A stretch of DNA of 24,256 nucleotides from Candidatus Saccharimonadota bacterium (GCA_030527565.1 JAUNAO010000005.1:1-24256), one strand, 5' to 3'; shown: positions 1 to 8,054, counted from the stretch's first letter. The notes: generated from the sequence alone by a model not told the origin. Program-made: numbers and translations.

Positions 1-1822
1 CTTCGGAGCTGAGAAGAATGGCCTCGCCGAGGCTGACTTCGCCAGTTTCGCGATTAAAGACAATGTTAAGACGAGCGCCGTCCATCTTGAACCCGAGGAT
101 GTTTTCTGGGTCGTCGTCATCGCCGGTCAAAATAACGTAAGTAATATATTTAATATAGGTGTCGGTTACTTCGGACTCGAAAAGGGTAAGCAGTCCCCCG
201 CCATACTCTTCAGGATCTACATCCTCTTCGGGATCGAGGTCTTTGATGACGAGTTGGCGATCTTTGATGTTTGCGCAAAGAGTGTTGCCGTCGAGTGAGG
301 TATCAATTCCCTTGTAGACTGGGCGATAAGTGCCATCATGATTGTCACGGAAAACTAGGTACTCGGCCTCGGCGAAAGTTTCGAGTTGTTCATCGGATAG
401 AACGAGCTTAAAATCGGCGCCGTCGGCAGTCGAGGTGACGCTAACTTCGTTTTTATCGTATGGCAGGCGCGAGGCGGAAGCGGTTGTCTTTACCGAATTA
501 AAATCTGTAATGAATTTATTATAATTTTTAAGATTACTGATTTCGTCGTAAGTCGAGAGGAACATATTTTGGATCGCTTTTTTAGCATTATATGGGAAAT
601 AGATACTGATACCACGAGAGGATTCGTCAGTTGAATAGTTATAAATGACGGTTTTTTCGAATTGCTTTAAGGCTTTGTCGGCCTTGTCCGGCGAGAAAGA
701 ACGAAGTTCATTAATTAAATTATAAAGATCGACCATATCGTAGCTCGGATCGTCGGCTTGCTCATAAGCATACTGGTAGAGATTGTTGCGAATTTTCGCG
801 ATGGCATTATAGTTTTCCGCAACATTAATATCGCCGAAGAATTCGTCAACTGCAGTATTTAAGTTTGTGAGTTCGTTAAGATCAACAAGCGAATAGGTCG
901 AGTAGACTGTATAATCTTCATTGTATTTCGCGTAAGAAGCGCGGAGAAGTGCAATTTTATCTTTATACTTTCCAATAAAGGCTTTGCCGATTTCTTGGTT
1001 TGGAGTTTCGAGTGTAACATCGTTAATAAAACTAAAATCACTCTGATTTTTAATTGAGAGCGAAACTTCTTCGGAGGCAACATAATAATCGGCATAGTCA
1101 CGGAAGATGTTTGCATTTTCGATTGTGCCGTTAAGGCAGGTACTGAAAATTACGGTATTTAATTTATTGTTCGCATTAAAATTAGTGTTTTCAAGCGCTT
1201 CAGAGATTTCGAGGAGCGATAAATTATCATTCCTACTCAGTTCGTCATATTCGCTACCGTCGATAGCGCCACCATGGTTCCAGAAAAGAAGTTCATATTC
1301 GGTGGTCTTGTAATTATCGGTTGTGTAGTTAATAAAATCACTTAAAGTTTCGGATTCGCCCATGTTCCGAATGTCCTGAGTTTTGACTTTTTCGAAGCCG
1401 TTTTTAGTTAACTCGTAAATTGAGGTTTCTTCTTCATCAATATAATCATTATTCCATTCTTTTGCACCGCCAGCAAGTAGGACAACATTCATGTTTTCGA
1501 GGTCGACTTTTTTAGGATCGATACCATCAAGTTCGTAAGTCGCCATACTGCCGCGAGACTCAAGGTCGGCGCCAACCATATAAATCATAAAGGTGCGGGT
1601 AGCAGATTGGTTCGAGAGTAAAACGACGGCGATTGCGGCGATAAATCCGACTAGCAAAATGGCCAACGAGGCAATTACAATGATAAGTTTTTTCGACTTT
1701 TTCGTTTCGGTTGTTGCTGAATCAGGATTCGGAACCGGAACAACCGGAACAGGTGGAATTGGGGTCTGAACTGGAGTTGGAGCGGCTGGTTGTTGTGACG
1801 CGAAAAAGTTATCGTTATTCAT
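1..1822 (-). CDS. Membrane-anchored clostripain-like (C11 family) cysteine peptidase, C-terminus cut by window edge
   Basis: I translated this frame from the ATG at 1822; it stays open to the left edge (607 codons), so the C-terminus is missing. Residues 1-40 are a Pro/Gln-rich cytoplasmic stretch, residues 45-69 form one membrane helix, and the rest is predicted to be outside. Clostripain-family landmarks follow in order: TFMIYMVGADLES (77-89), the His loop LLFWNHGG with His183, and the Cys motif FSTCLNG with Cys229. These match the family's His/Cys dyad. C11 enzymes usually cleave after basic residues and are often self-activated; substrate and activation here are unknown. The gene has its own extended -10 promoter six bases before the ATG and no Shine-Dalgarno. 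It lies 51 bp downstream of the glycosyltransferase stop with no clear terminator between them, so read-through is also possible. The family call is good; the role (surface or secreted protein processing, or interaction with a host cell) is inference. Confidence 0.8.
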   Translation of the reverse strand, partial: MNNDNFFASQQPAAPTPVQTPIPPVPVVPVPNPDSATTETKKSKKLIIVIASLAILLVGFIAAIAVVLLSNQSATRTFMIYMVGADLESRGSMATYELDGIDPKKVDLENMNVVLLAGGAKEWNNDYIDEEETSIYELTKNGFEKVKTQDIRNMGESETLSDFINYTTDNYKTTEYELLFWNHGGAIDGSEYDELSRNDNLSLLEISEALENTNFNANNKLNTVIFSTCLNGTIENANIFRDYADYYVASEEVSLSIKNQSDFSFINDVTLETPNQEIGKAFIGKYKDKIALLRASYAKYNEDYTVYSTYSLVDLNELTNLNTAVDEFFGDINVAENYNAIAKIRNNLYQYAYEQADDPSYDMVDLYNLINELRSFSPDKADKALKQFEKTVIYNYSTDESSRGISIYFPYNAKKAIQNMFLSTYDEISNLKNYNKFITDFNSVKTTASASRLPYDKNEVSVTSTADGADFKLVLSDEQLETFAEAEYLVFRDNHDGTYRPVYKGIDTSLDGNTLCANIKDRQLVIKDLDPEEDVDPEEYGGGLLTLFESEVTDTYIKYITYVILTGDDDDPENILGFKMDGARLNIVFNRETGEVSLGEAILLSSE

Positions 1823-1828
1823 AAGTTA

Positions 1829-1837
1829 ATTTTAACA
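1829..1837 (-). promoter_or_regulatory. Extended -10 promoter of the C11 peptidase gene
   Basis: On the minus strand this reads TGT-TAAAAT, followed by six bases (TAACTT) and then the ATG at 1822. The predicted transcription start is therefore the A of the start codon, which would make the mRNA leaderless. No purine-rich ribosome site lies in between. Confidence 0.55.
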
Positions 1838-1873
1838 ATTCTAGGGTCTAAATTCAAGCCGGTTATAGTTAAA

Positions 1874-3499
1874 TTACTTCTTTGTAACTTTTTTCGTGAC
1901 GTCAAATTTTTCCATGTATTTGCCGAACATCAACCGAGTCTGAGCATAGAAGGCGGCGATGGACTGATACAGAATCGAGGTGACCGGCATGAGGACCCAT
2001 TGAATGACCATAGACAGGCTTCTTTCCTTTTTGTATTTAGCTGGGCGTTTTGGAATCATTCGGAAAGAAACAAGGACTGAGATGATAAGGCCGATCGAGG
2101 CGAAAGTTTCGACAACCGAAACAATATTGGGAAGATTGAAGGCGACCATTGCGCGTGAAGAGGCGTTCATGATCATCGGAATCCAACCGCCAAATGCAAC
2201 GATCGGAGCAAGAATTGCTAAGGTTACATGGCCATCGAGCAGGCGGACGAACTTTGGGAAAAGTTGGCGGAATGGAACTGGGCGACGATCACGCGGAACG
2301 AAAAGTTTAGTCCCGACATAAGCAACGTCCGAGGCGCCATAGTCCCAACGACGAACCTGAATGAACTGGGCTTTGACGGTTTTCCAAAAGGTTTCATCGA
2401 GCACAGCGTCTTGGTAAATTGGGATGCGGATTGGGAGGACAGAATAATCACCACGGAAGAAGAAAAGGCTGCGCCAGTATTGGTGGCCATCTTCGACAAT
2501 CGTACGTTTGCTCCAAAAATCCATTGCTTCGAGAGCCTGGAGCGGCTGAGAATGGCTCGCGAAGTTGCGCAGAGAATGTGGACGCATGGTTGAGATGACA
2601 TTAAAGAAAGAATTCGAAATAGCAATCACGCGAGCTGGGGCCGGAGCATCCCAAATGTTGTTCATGAAAAGCGAGATTGGCTGATAACTGAGACGCTGAC
2701 GATTCGGATGAGTGATGAATTCATAAGCGACCGAGTCGAGATATTTTGGCGCCATACGGTTATCGCTATCAAGCGAAGTGACGATAATATTTTCGTTAGA
2801 CAAGTTCTTCTTTTTTACGTACTTAGCGATATGTTGGCCGGCATAAGTTAGGTTTGGACCTTTACCGATTACTTCGCCCGGTAAATTGGCCGGATGTTTA
2901 ATAAGAAGAAGATCTTTGAAGACGCCTTTATATTTTTCAGCGACAACGCTAGCAGTTTTTTCCATTGCTTCCCCGCCGCGCTCCTCGTAAGCAAGGGCGA
3001 AAATAATGCGTTCGTTTGGGAAGGTTGAATTTTTAACGGCTTCGACAGACGGGCCGATCGTTTCAATCCCCTCGTCATAAGCGGCCATAATAACAACGTG
3101 AGTAACTTTTTTAGGATCTGGGAAATCGCCCGGCATCGCGGCCATAATTTTTAAATTTTCGAGATGGTCGGCGAAATGATAACTTTTGTTATTGTCGTCA
3201 TGAAGTCTTTCATAGGCGGCATGGGGATTTTCGAGGTCTTCGTTACGTTTGCGCCAGTCAACCCGTCCAGCGCGTTCCATTGTGTTGTAACCCTGGACGG
3301 TACGATAGGCGACGCCGACCGCTTTGACTAAAGTTGATGCGATTAAAATGAAAAGATAAATTGAGCCAATAACTGGGTCCAGCCAAGACAAGAGGAAGAG
3401 CAAGATAATTGCGCCATAAGAAATAACTCCTGGTAGAATTTCGAAAAAGCGATAAAGTTTTGTTCGTTTTCCTTGTGGGATTTCGAGATTAAGACGCAT
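1874..3499 (-). CDS. Membrane GT2-family glycosyltransferase
   Basis: The product has 541 residues. Two N-terminal membrane helices (about 25-62) are followed by a cytosolic GT-A type domain with the GT2 landmarks: VVIMAAYDEG (135-144), the DSD metal/nucleotide-sugar motif (244-246), the acceptor-site ED (336-337) and QVRRW (381-385). A C-terminal membrane bundle (about 424-522) follows. The (Q/R)xxRW motif with flanking membrane helices is typical of processive, polysaccharide-synthase-like GT2 enzymes such as cellulose or hyaluronan synthases. The sugar donor and product cannot be read from sequence. The ATG at 3499 directly abuts the TAA of the upstream small membrane protein (TAAATG), with AGGAG eight bases before it, so translation is probably coupled. 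It is the last gene of a three-gene membrane operon and likely builds a cell-envelope glycan. Confidence 0.85.
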   Translation of the reverse strand: MRLNLEIPQGKRTKLYRFFEILPGVISYGAIILLFLLSWLDPVIGSIYLFILIASTLVKAVGVAYRTVQGYNTMERAGRVDWRKRNEDLENPHAAYERLHDDNNKSYHFADHLENLKIMAAMPGDFPDPKKVTHVVIMAAYDEGIETIGPSVEAVKNSTFPNERIIFALAYEERGGEAMEKTASVVAEKYKGVFKDLLLIKHPANLPGEVIGKGPNLTYAGQHIAKYVKKKNLSNENIIVTSLDSDNRMAPKYLDSVAYEFITHPNRQRLSYQPISLFMNNIWDAPAPARVIAISNSFFNVISTMRPHSLRNFASHSQPLQALEAMDFWSKRTIVEDGHQYWRSLFFFRGDYSVLPIRIPIYQDAVLDETFWKTVKAQFIQVRRWDYGASDVAYVGTKLFVPRDRRPVPFRQLFPKFVRLLDGHVTLAILAPIVAFGGWIPMIMNASSRAMVAFNLPNIVSVVETFASIGLIISVLVSFRMIPKRPAKYKKERSLSMVIQWVLMPVTSILYQSIAAFYAQTRLMFGKYMEKFDVTKKVTKK

Positions 3500-3862
3500 T
3501 TAAACTACTCCTAAAAGTCTAAGCAGAACAACAAAAGCACCTGCGATAAGAGCCGAGGTCGTGAGCAAGAAAAACTTTGTTATGCCAGCGCCGCGTTTAT
3601 GAAAAACGTTGATGGCGACAATATTATGAAAAACTCCAAGGATGATGCCAAGGACAGTAAAAGCAAGAAAATCAGACCAAGCACCATCACGATAGCCACC
3701 AATATCACCATAGCCAACTTTTATCGTCGAGCTTTCTGGATTTAAGTTTACGATGCTAACGACAATAAGAATAATTGAGGCAATAAGGTTTAAAATCATC
3801 AAAGCAAGCATAAAATGCTCAGTCTTATAGATTCTTTTAAAGTCTTCAACGAGGTATTTCAT
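3500..3862 (-). CDS. Small three-helix membrane protein of unknown function
   Basis: This 120-residue protein is very hydrophobic, with likely membrane helices at about 18-40, 65-88 and 94-118. A polar loop (about 41-62, SSTIKVGYGDIGGYRDG) lies between the first two. I do not recognise a family. It starts one base after the TAA of the DUF308-like gene (TAA-T-ATG), and its own stop touches the ATG of the glycosyltransferase, so all three are almost certainly one translationally coupled operon. An accessory role for the membrane glycosyltransferase, for example positioning the enzyme or handling the polymer, is inferred only from this position. Confidence 0.75.
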   Translation of the reverse strand: MKYLVEDFKRIYKTEHFMLALMILNLIASIILIVVSIVNLNPESSTIKVGYGDIGGYRDGAWSDFLAFTVLGIILGVFHNIVAINVFHKRGAGITKFFLLTTSALIAGAFVVLLRLLGVV

Positions 3863-3863
3863 A

Positions 3864-4457
3864 TTAGTCTTTAATTATTGTGTCGATCAGCTGATTTACG
3901 TGTTGGATAAACATTGTGCCGCCAACGATACCGGCGATACCGGCCAAAATCATCATCCAACCAACAAGAACAGTTCCGGCACCGGTGTTAAATGTGACAA
4001 AAATACCAACAAGCAACATAATAATTGCAAGAATGAGCGTATAGCTCCAGGTATTGATCTTCGCGGTCGCAAGTTTAATCGCCGTATCAATACGAACAAG
4101 CGCTTCGTAAATAATCCAAATCCCAACGACGATGCGGAAAACCGCCGCGAGCTCTTCGCCCATCACGAGAGCCGCAACACCGACAAGAAGCGAGATAACG
4201 CCCATAAGGAGTCCGTTGTTAAAGAAATCATGTTGGCCTTTAACGATGAAATAATTAATGATCTGGTAGCCGCCTTTGACGACAAAGAAAACACCGATAA
4301 TATAAGCAAGGATTTTGATAACAAGTTCAGGCCAAGCAATCAGAAAAATACCGAGTGCGAGAGTGATCAAAGATTCGATAACTGCGCCCCAGGCGGTTTT
4401 TTTGATGTTGCTGCCCATTTTTTCGAGTGGGCGTTTGATGATTTCAACTTTTGGCAT
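3864..4457 (-). CDS. HdeD/DUF308-like multi-pass membrane protein
   Basis: The product has 197 residues and about six membrane helices arranged as repeats of the type 'GIFLIAWPELVIKILAYIIGVFFVVKGGYQI', the pattern of the DUF308/HdeD family. HdeD of E. coli is an acid-resistance membrane protein; most family members have no known function. I chose the ATG at 4457 because AAAGGAG lies five bases upstream. The frame can be extended to a TTG at 4475, but that stretch overlaps the ribosome site and the -10 element, so the longer form is very unlikely. It is the first gene of the operon that continues into the small membrane protein and the glycosyltransferase. Confidence 0.75.
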   Translation of the reverse strand: MPKVEIIKRPLEKMGSNIKKTAWGAVIESLITLALGIFLIAWPELVIKILAYIIGVFFVVKGGYQIINYFIVKGQHDFFNNGLLMGVISLLVGVAALVMGEELAAVFRIVVGIWIIYEALVRIDTAIKLATAKINTWSYTLILAIIMLLVGIFVTFNTGAGTVLVGWMMILAGIAGIVGGTMFIQHVNQLIDTIIKD

Positions 4458-4474
4458 TTTTGCTCCTTTGTTCA

Positions 4475-4493
4475 ATTATAGCATAAATGCTAT
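4475..4493 (-). promoter_or_regulatory. Promoter of the DUF308/GT2 operon overlapped by an inverted repeat
   Basis: The minus strand reads TGC-TATAAT (4483..4475), 17 bases before the ATG at 4457. The predicted start falls at about 4468, inside the ribosome site, which gives an 11-nt leader beginning AAGGAG. A perfect inverted repeat (ATAGCAT, two bases, ATGCTAT; 4478-4493) overlaps the -10 box and could be an operator or chance AT-rich symmetry. Confidence 0.55.
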
Positions 4494-4506
4494 TTTTGCA
4501 AAAAAA

Positions 4507-4582
4507 TGGAGCCGATGGCAGGGATCGAACCTGTGACCTGCTCGTTACGAATGAGCTGCTCTACCAACTGAGCTACATCGGC
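4507..4582 (-). tRNA. tRNA-Thr (anticodon CGU)
   Basis: The minus strand folds as a full cloverleaf of 73 nt plus an encoded CCA. It has a 7-bp acceptor stem GCCGATG/CATCGGC, D stem GCTC/GAGC, anticodon loop TTCGTAA with anticodon CGT, variable loop AGGTC and T loop TTCGATC. Two A-C mismatches occur, at positions 31-39 of the anticodon stem and at the base of the T stem. The discriminator is U. It reads ACG threonine codons. Confidence 0.93.
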
Positions 4583-4591
4583 AATGCATCA

Positions 4592-4600
4592 ATTATAGCA
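4592..4600 (-). promoter_or_regulatory. Extended -10 promoter of tRNA-Thr
   Basis: The sequence TGC-TATAAT lies in the 35-bp gap between the rel stop and the tRNA, nine bases before the mature 5' end. It predicts a 5' extension of only two or three bases. Confidence 0.65.
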
Positions 4601-4617
4601 CACTTCCCTTTTGAACG

Positions 4618-6099
4618 CTACTTTTTCTTGTCTTTTTTGCGGCGTGAGCGGGATGATGGCTGCCGATTAGATCTGGCGTTGTTTAGGGTGCGGTTAAGTT
4701 TTTGACGAGCATGGGAAGTAAAAATCTTTTCAAGCCAAGAAGATTTTGGGGTCTGGTTTTTAGAGGTCAGGATCTCGACAATATCACCCTGTTCTAATTT
4801 TTTGTTCAAGTTGCTCATCTTGCCATTAATTTTAACGCCGATAACATGGTCGCCAATTTCAGAATGAAGCCGATAGGCAAAATCAAGCGGGAGTGCGCCA
4901 TCTGGAAGATCAATAATGTCGCCTTTCGGAGTGTAAACAAAAATTTTATCGGCAAAGAGATTCAGTTTTAGTTTCTTTAAATCAACTTTCTTCCCTTCGC
5001 GAAGCTTCGCGGCAGTCATCTGAAGTTCGGTAATCCAGAGAAGATTCGTCGGGAGGTGTTCGATTTTTCCCTTTTTATAGTTCTCAGTAACTTTTTGTTC
5101 ATTGTAATAGAAGCTCGCAGCAAGACCATGTTCAGCGAATTCATGCATTTCTTTTGTTCGAATCTGGAACTCGACAACTTTTTTGTCTTTCGTAATAACA
5201 GTCGTATGAAGAGATTGATAGCCGTTTTGTTTCGGCATCGCAATATAGTCTTTAATCCGGCCGCCCATCGGGGTATAAAGAGCATGGACAACGCCGAGAG
5301 TGAGATAACAATCCGTAATGTCGTCAACAATAACGCGGAGAGCGGTCAGGTCATAAATTTCACCCATGTTTTGATTATGTTTCGCAAGTTTTTTATGTAA
5401 TGAATAAGCCGACTTAACCCGACCCGAAAGCGAAAATTTAATTTTTTCCTTTTTCAAAGCTTCTCCAACTTCCTGTTCAATCTTTTTCAAAGTCTTTTCG
5501 GCAGATTTGTTATGTTTCTCGATCAAATCTTTAAGATAATCGAAACGTTTCTTATCGACGTATTTAAACGCAAGGTCGGACATTTCAACGCGGAGGCGAC
5601 CCATGTTAAGTCGATCGGCGAGCGGGGCAAAGACCTCAAGAGTTTCTTTGGCGATTTTGCGTTGTTTATCCGGCGGAAGGGCGGAGAGAGTGCGGAGATT
5701 ATGAAGACGGTCTGCGAGTTTAATAATTAAGACTCGGATATCATCGCCAAGGGCGATCATAAGCCGGAGAAAATTGTCTTTTGTTTCTGGAAGATAGGTA
5801 TCGATATCGCGCATTCCCGTTCGCGCGGTCGAGATTTTCGTTACGCCATCAACAAGAAAGCTAACCGATTCGCCGAATTCCTTGCGGATATCATCAAGAG
5901 TAAGTTTTGTATCTTCGACTGTATCGTGTAAAATACCAGCAATAATCGTATCCTCATCCATATGCCATTCTTCAAGGATTTTTTTAACGGCAAGCGGATG
6001 AACAATATAAGGCTCGCCAGTTTTACGAAACTGACCTTCGTGAGCTTCTTTCGCGAGCTTAACTGCCTGTTCGATGCGAGGCGAAACTGTCTCTTTCAT
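4618..6099 (-). CDS. rel: Bifunctional-type RelA/SpoT homologue ending after the TGS domain
   Basis: Rel makes and degrades the alarmone (p)ppGpp. The 493-residue product has an HD hydrolase domain (His34, His58-Asp59, Glu62-Asp63, Asp130), a synthetase domain (about 220-330) and a TGS domain (about 384-446). The synthetase carries RIKD at 281-284, the RxKD charge pattern of bifunctional Rel enzymes, plus NGYQSLHTTV and VEFQIRT. Both active sites look intact. Family members are usually about 700-780 residues long; the later zinc-finger/conserved-Cys and ACT domains are absent. They are replaced by about 45 residues ending in a basic tail. The start is the ATG at 6099, with TGT-TATAAT six bases upstream and no Shine-Dalgarno, so the mRNA is predicted to be leaderless. 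That -10 overlaps the parB stop codon, and the gene may also be read from parAB transcripts. Confidence 0.9.
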   Translation of the reverse strand: MKETVSPRIEQAVKLAKEAHEGQFRKTGEPYIVHPLAVKKILEEWHMDEDTIIAGILHDTVEDTKLTLDDIRKEFGESVSFLVDGVTKISTARTGMRDIDTYLPETKDNFLRLMIALGDDIRVLIIKLADRLHNLRTLSALPPDKQRKIAKETLEVFAPLADRLNMGRLRVEMSDLAFKYVDKKRFDYLKDLIEKHNKSAEKTLKKIEQEVGEALKKEKIKFSLSGRVKSAYSLHKKLAKHNQNMGEIYDLTALRVIVDDITDCYLTLGVVHALYTPMGGRIKDYIAMPKQNGYQSLHTTVITKDKKVVEFQIRTKEMHEFAEHGLAASFYYNEQKVTENYKKGKIEHLPTNLLWITELQMTAAKLREGKKVDLKKLKLNLFADKIFVYTPKGDIIDLPDGALPLDFAYRLHSEIGDHVIGVKINGKMSNLNKKLEQGDIVEILTSKNQTPKSSWLEKIFTSHARQKLNRTLNNARSNRQPSSRSRRKKDKKK

Positions 6100-6105
6100 G
6101 AGACA

Positions 6106-6114
6106 ATTATAACA
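6106..6114 (-). promoter_or_regulatory. Extended -10 promoter of rel overlapping the parB stop
   Basis: The minus strand reads TGT-TATAAT, then TTGTCTC-like spacer bases to the ATG at 6099 (six bases between hexamer and ATG). The parB TAA (6109..6107) lies within the hexamer, so one sequence serves both purposes. Confidence 0.6.
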
Positions 6115-6952
6115 GGTTTTTGATCAAATTATTTAACTCGGTTTCGTTCTTGCATTTAAAACTAATTGAGCGGCCAGAGATTTTTACATTGACGCCATAT
6201 TTTTTCATAAGCGCGTCTTCGTCTTTTACGTTGGCGATTTTTTTAATTGTTGCGGCGGAAGATTTCTTCTTGTTTTCTTGGAAGTAGCGTTCGACTTTCC
6301 GTGCGGTCCAACCTTCTTCAATAATTTTAGGGAGAACTTTTTTAATCGTTTCTTCATCGCGGGCAACTAAAGGTCGCATGACGCCTTCAGTTAGCTTCTC
6401 TTTCACCATGATTTTTTTTACATCTTCTGGAAGGTTCAAAAGTCGGAGAGTCGACTGAATCGAGGCTTCGGTCTTCCCTACTTTTGTTGCGATATCTTTC
6501 GAAGTTAAGTTAAACTGATTTTTTAATTTCGCGTAAGCGGTCGCGAGTTCGATCGCGTTAAGGTCTTCGCGCTGAGCATTTTCAATAATTGAAAGTTCGA
6601 GGCGATTTTGCGAATCGAGAGTGCGGACGATAGCTGGGATTTTTTCGAGACCCGCAAGTTTCGAGGCACGCCAACGACGTTCACCAGCAACGATTTTATA
6701 TTTTCCGTCTTCATATGTCACAACGATTGGCTGGAGAACACCATGTTCCTTAATCGAAGAAGCGAGCGCATCAATCGCTTCTTTATTAAACTCGCGGCGA
6801 GGCTGATCCTCATCGCGGATAATGTCGGTAATCTTTAGTTCTTTTAGCTGGCTCGACTTCTTATCCTCCGAAGCGGTTAAATCAAATTCTTCATCGACTA
6901 AATCGGTCGGGATTAATGCCTCGAAGCCGCGTCCTAATCCTTTTAAGCTCAT
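6107..6952 (-). CDS. parB: Chromosome-partitioning protein ParB (Spo0J family)
   Basis: ParB is a CTP-dependent clamp that loads at parS and works with ParA in chromosome segregation. The 281-residue product opens with GLGRGFEALI, the N-terminal motif expected to contact ParA. It then has the CTP-binding fold with GERRWRA (90-96) and ENAQREDLN (124-132), a helix-turn-helix at about 148-172, and a short C-terminal dimerisation region. Length is normal. Its ATG overlaps the parA stop (ATGA), with GGAGGAAAG upstream, so parA and parB are translationally coupled. I looked for the classical parS consensus and did not see it in this window. Confidence 0.93.
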   Translation of the reverse strand: MSLKGLGRGFEALIPTDLVDEEFDLTASEDKKSSQLKELKITDIIRDEDQPRREFNKEAIDALASSIKEHGVLQPIVVTYEDGKYKIVAGERRWRASKLAGLEKIPAIVRTLDSQNRLELSIIENAQREDLNAIELATAYAKLKNQFNLTSKDIATKVGKTEASIQSTLRLLNLPEDVKKIMVKEKLTEGVMRPLVARDEETIKKVLPKIIEEGWTARKVERYFQENKKKSSAATIKKIANVKDEDALMKKYGVNVKISGRSISFKCKNETELNNLIKNLL

Positions 6953-7731
6953 TTTGTTCTTTCCTCCACTTCTTTCGTAAATTCTCGGTAGGCTTTTGCG
7001 CCTTTGCTAAACTTGTCATAGGCTCCGACTGGTACGCCATGGCTCGGGGCTTCGGCAACGCGAACGTTACGCGGGATAGTTGTCTTAAAGGTTAAAGTTT
7101 TAAAGTATTTTTTGATTTCTTCGAAGACCTGGGTCGAGAGTGAAGTGCGGCGATCATACATTGTCGCAAGAACGCCGAGAAGTTTCAGATTCGGATTTGC
7201 CTGTTTCATAACGAGCTTCATAGACTCAAGAAGCTGTGCAACGCCTTCGAGGGCGTAAAATTCGGTCTGGACCGGGAGGAGGAGATAGTTCGAGGCGATC
7301 ATGCCGTTTACAGTTAAAAGCGATAATGACGGTGGAAGGTCGATGATAATATAATCGTAGTCTTTTTCGACGGCGCGAATCGCATCGCGGAGGCGAACAA
7401 ATTTTTTATTCATACCAGTAATTTCAACTTCGGCATTCGCAAGTTCAGGAGTCGCAGGAGCGAGATGGAAATTTTTATACTTCGTTTCGCGAATCGCGTC
7501 TTTTAAAGTCGTAGTACCGAGAATAACTTCGGTCATTGTTGTCCCGAGTTTTTTCGCGTCGGTTTTTTCAATCCCAAGACCGGAAGTTGCGTTTCCCTGC
7601 GGATCGAAGTCGATGAGGAGAGTTTTAAACTTGTCTTTTGCGAGGTAGTAACTTAAATTTACGGCAGTCGTAGTCTTCCCAACCCCACCTTTTTGGTTCG
7701 TAACACAAATTACCTTCGCCGTTTTCTCCAT
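6949..7731 (-). CDS. parA: Chromosome-partitioning ATPase ParA (Soj)
   Basis: This 260-residue protein is a MinD/ParA-type deviant Walker ATPase. It has KGGVGKTT at residues 14-21 just after ICVTNQ, LLIDFDPQGNATSGLG as Walker A' context, and a Walker B region ending IIIDLPPSLSLLTVNGM. The length and lack of an N-terminal HTH fit chromosomal Soj. The frame can be extended 35 codons upstream, but that part translates the promoter and a non-conserved region. The ATG at 7731 puts the P-loop where the family expects it. The -10 TGT-TATAAT ends nine bases before this ATG, leaving a leader of two or three bases, so initiation is effectively leaderless. It acts with ParB, and its ATPase cycle drives origin segregation. 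Confidence 0.94.
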   Translation of the reverse strand: MEKTAKVICVTNQKGGVGKTTTAVNLSYYLAKDKFKTLLIDFDPQGNATSGLGIEKTDAKKLGTTMTEVILGTTTLKDAIRETKYKNFHLAPATPELANAEVEITGMNKKFVRLRDAIRAVEKDYDYIIIDLPPSLSLLTVNGMIASNYLLLPVQTEFYALEGVAQLLESMKLVMKQANPNLKLLGVLATMYDRRTSLSTQVFEEIKKYFKTLTFKTTIPRNVRVAEAPSHGVPVGAYDKFSKGAKAYREFTKEVEERTK

Positions 7732-7740
7732 AATGCTTAT

Positions 7741-7749
7741 ATTATAACA
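7741..7749 (-). promoter_or_regulatory. Extended -10 promoter of parAB
   Basis: The minus strand reads TGT-TATAAT nine bases before the parA ATG. It lies back-to-back with a plus-strand promoter at 7782. Confidence 0.6.
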
Positions 7750-7781
7750 CAATCTGCGTAGAAAAATCCACAGATTTATGA

Positions 7782-7787
7782 TATAAT
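7782..7787 (+). promoter_or_regulatory. Putative plus-strand -10 box for the short gene at 7857
   Basis: TATAAT lies on the plus strand, with a poor -35 candidate (TAGAAA) 17 bases upstream. It would give a leader of about 63 nt ending in a good ribosome site (GAAAGGGGG) before the ATG at 7857. Confidence 0.45.
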
Positions 7788-7856
7788 TTGCCAAAGTAAG
7801 ATTTCTTGCTTTTGGACATTGAAAATCTGCAAGCAATTTTGAAAGGGGGATTCTTT

Positions 7857-8038
7857 ATGGCAAAAGAAGAAGAAATTGGCCGGAATATTCAGACCCGTTG
7901 CATATGCTTCGCGTAATGCTGAAAAGTCATCTGAATTGGATGAAAGAAGTTTATAAGTTTAGCGAAGAAGAGATGTTCGAAGAATATGGCAAAAAGAGTT
8001 TTGAGCAGAAACCGGTGAAGCCGGACAACACAGTGTAA
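7857..8038 (+). CDS. Short gene of unknown function, apparently interrupted by a one-base frameshift
   Basis: An ATG at 7857, seven bases after GAAAGGGGG, opens a 19-codon frame ending at TAA 7914-7916. A second frame, shifted by one base, runs 7916-8038 (40 codons, MLKSHLNWMKEVYKFSEEEM...) and overlaps the first stop as TAATG. The second frame is open upstream with protein-like sequence (PEYSDPLHMLRV). Adding one C in GGCCGG near 7880 would join both parts into a single 60-residue, charged, helical protein starting MAKEEEIGPEYSDP. The alternatives are a real or sequencing-derived frameshift, programmed frameshifting, or a leader peptide coupled to a 40-residue protein. A promoter precedes the frame and a strong terminator follows it, so the region is a proper transcription unit. 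I do not recognise the product. Confidence 0.45.
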
Positions 8039-8054
8039 TTGTTTGCAGAAGGTG

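Noticed and set aside
2228..2593. 121-codon plus-strand frame opposite the glycosyltransferase.
   Set aside because: The minus strand here encodes the QVRRW and ED motifs of the enzyme; the plus frame has no ribosome site and no recognisable features.
3900..4481. 193-codon plus-strand frame opposite the DUF308-like gene.
   Set aside because: It is an Asn/Asp-rich antisense shadow of a membrane protein and has no promoter or ribosome site.
6100..7860. Classical parS site near parAB.
   Set aside because: No match to the TGTTTCACGTGAAACA consensus was seen by eye in this region or elsewhere in the window.
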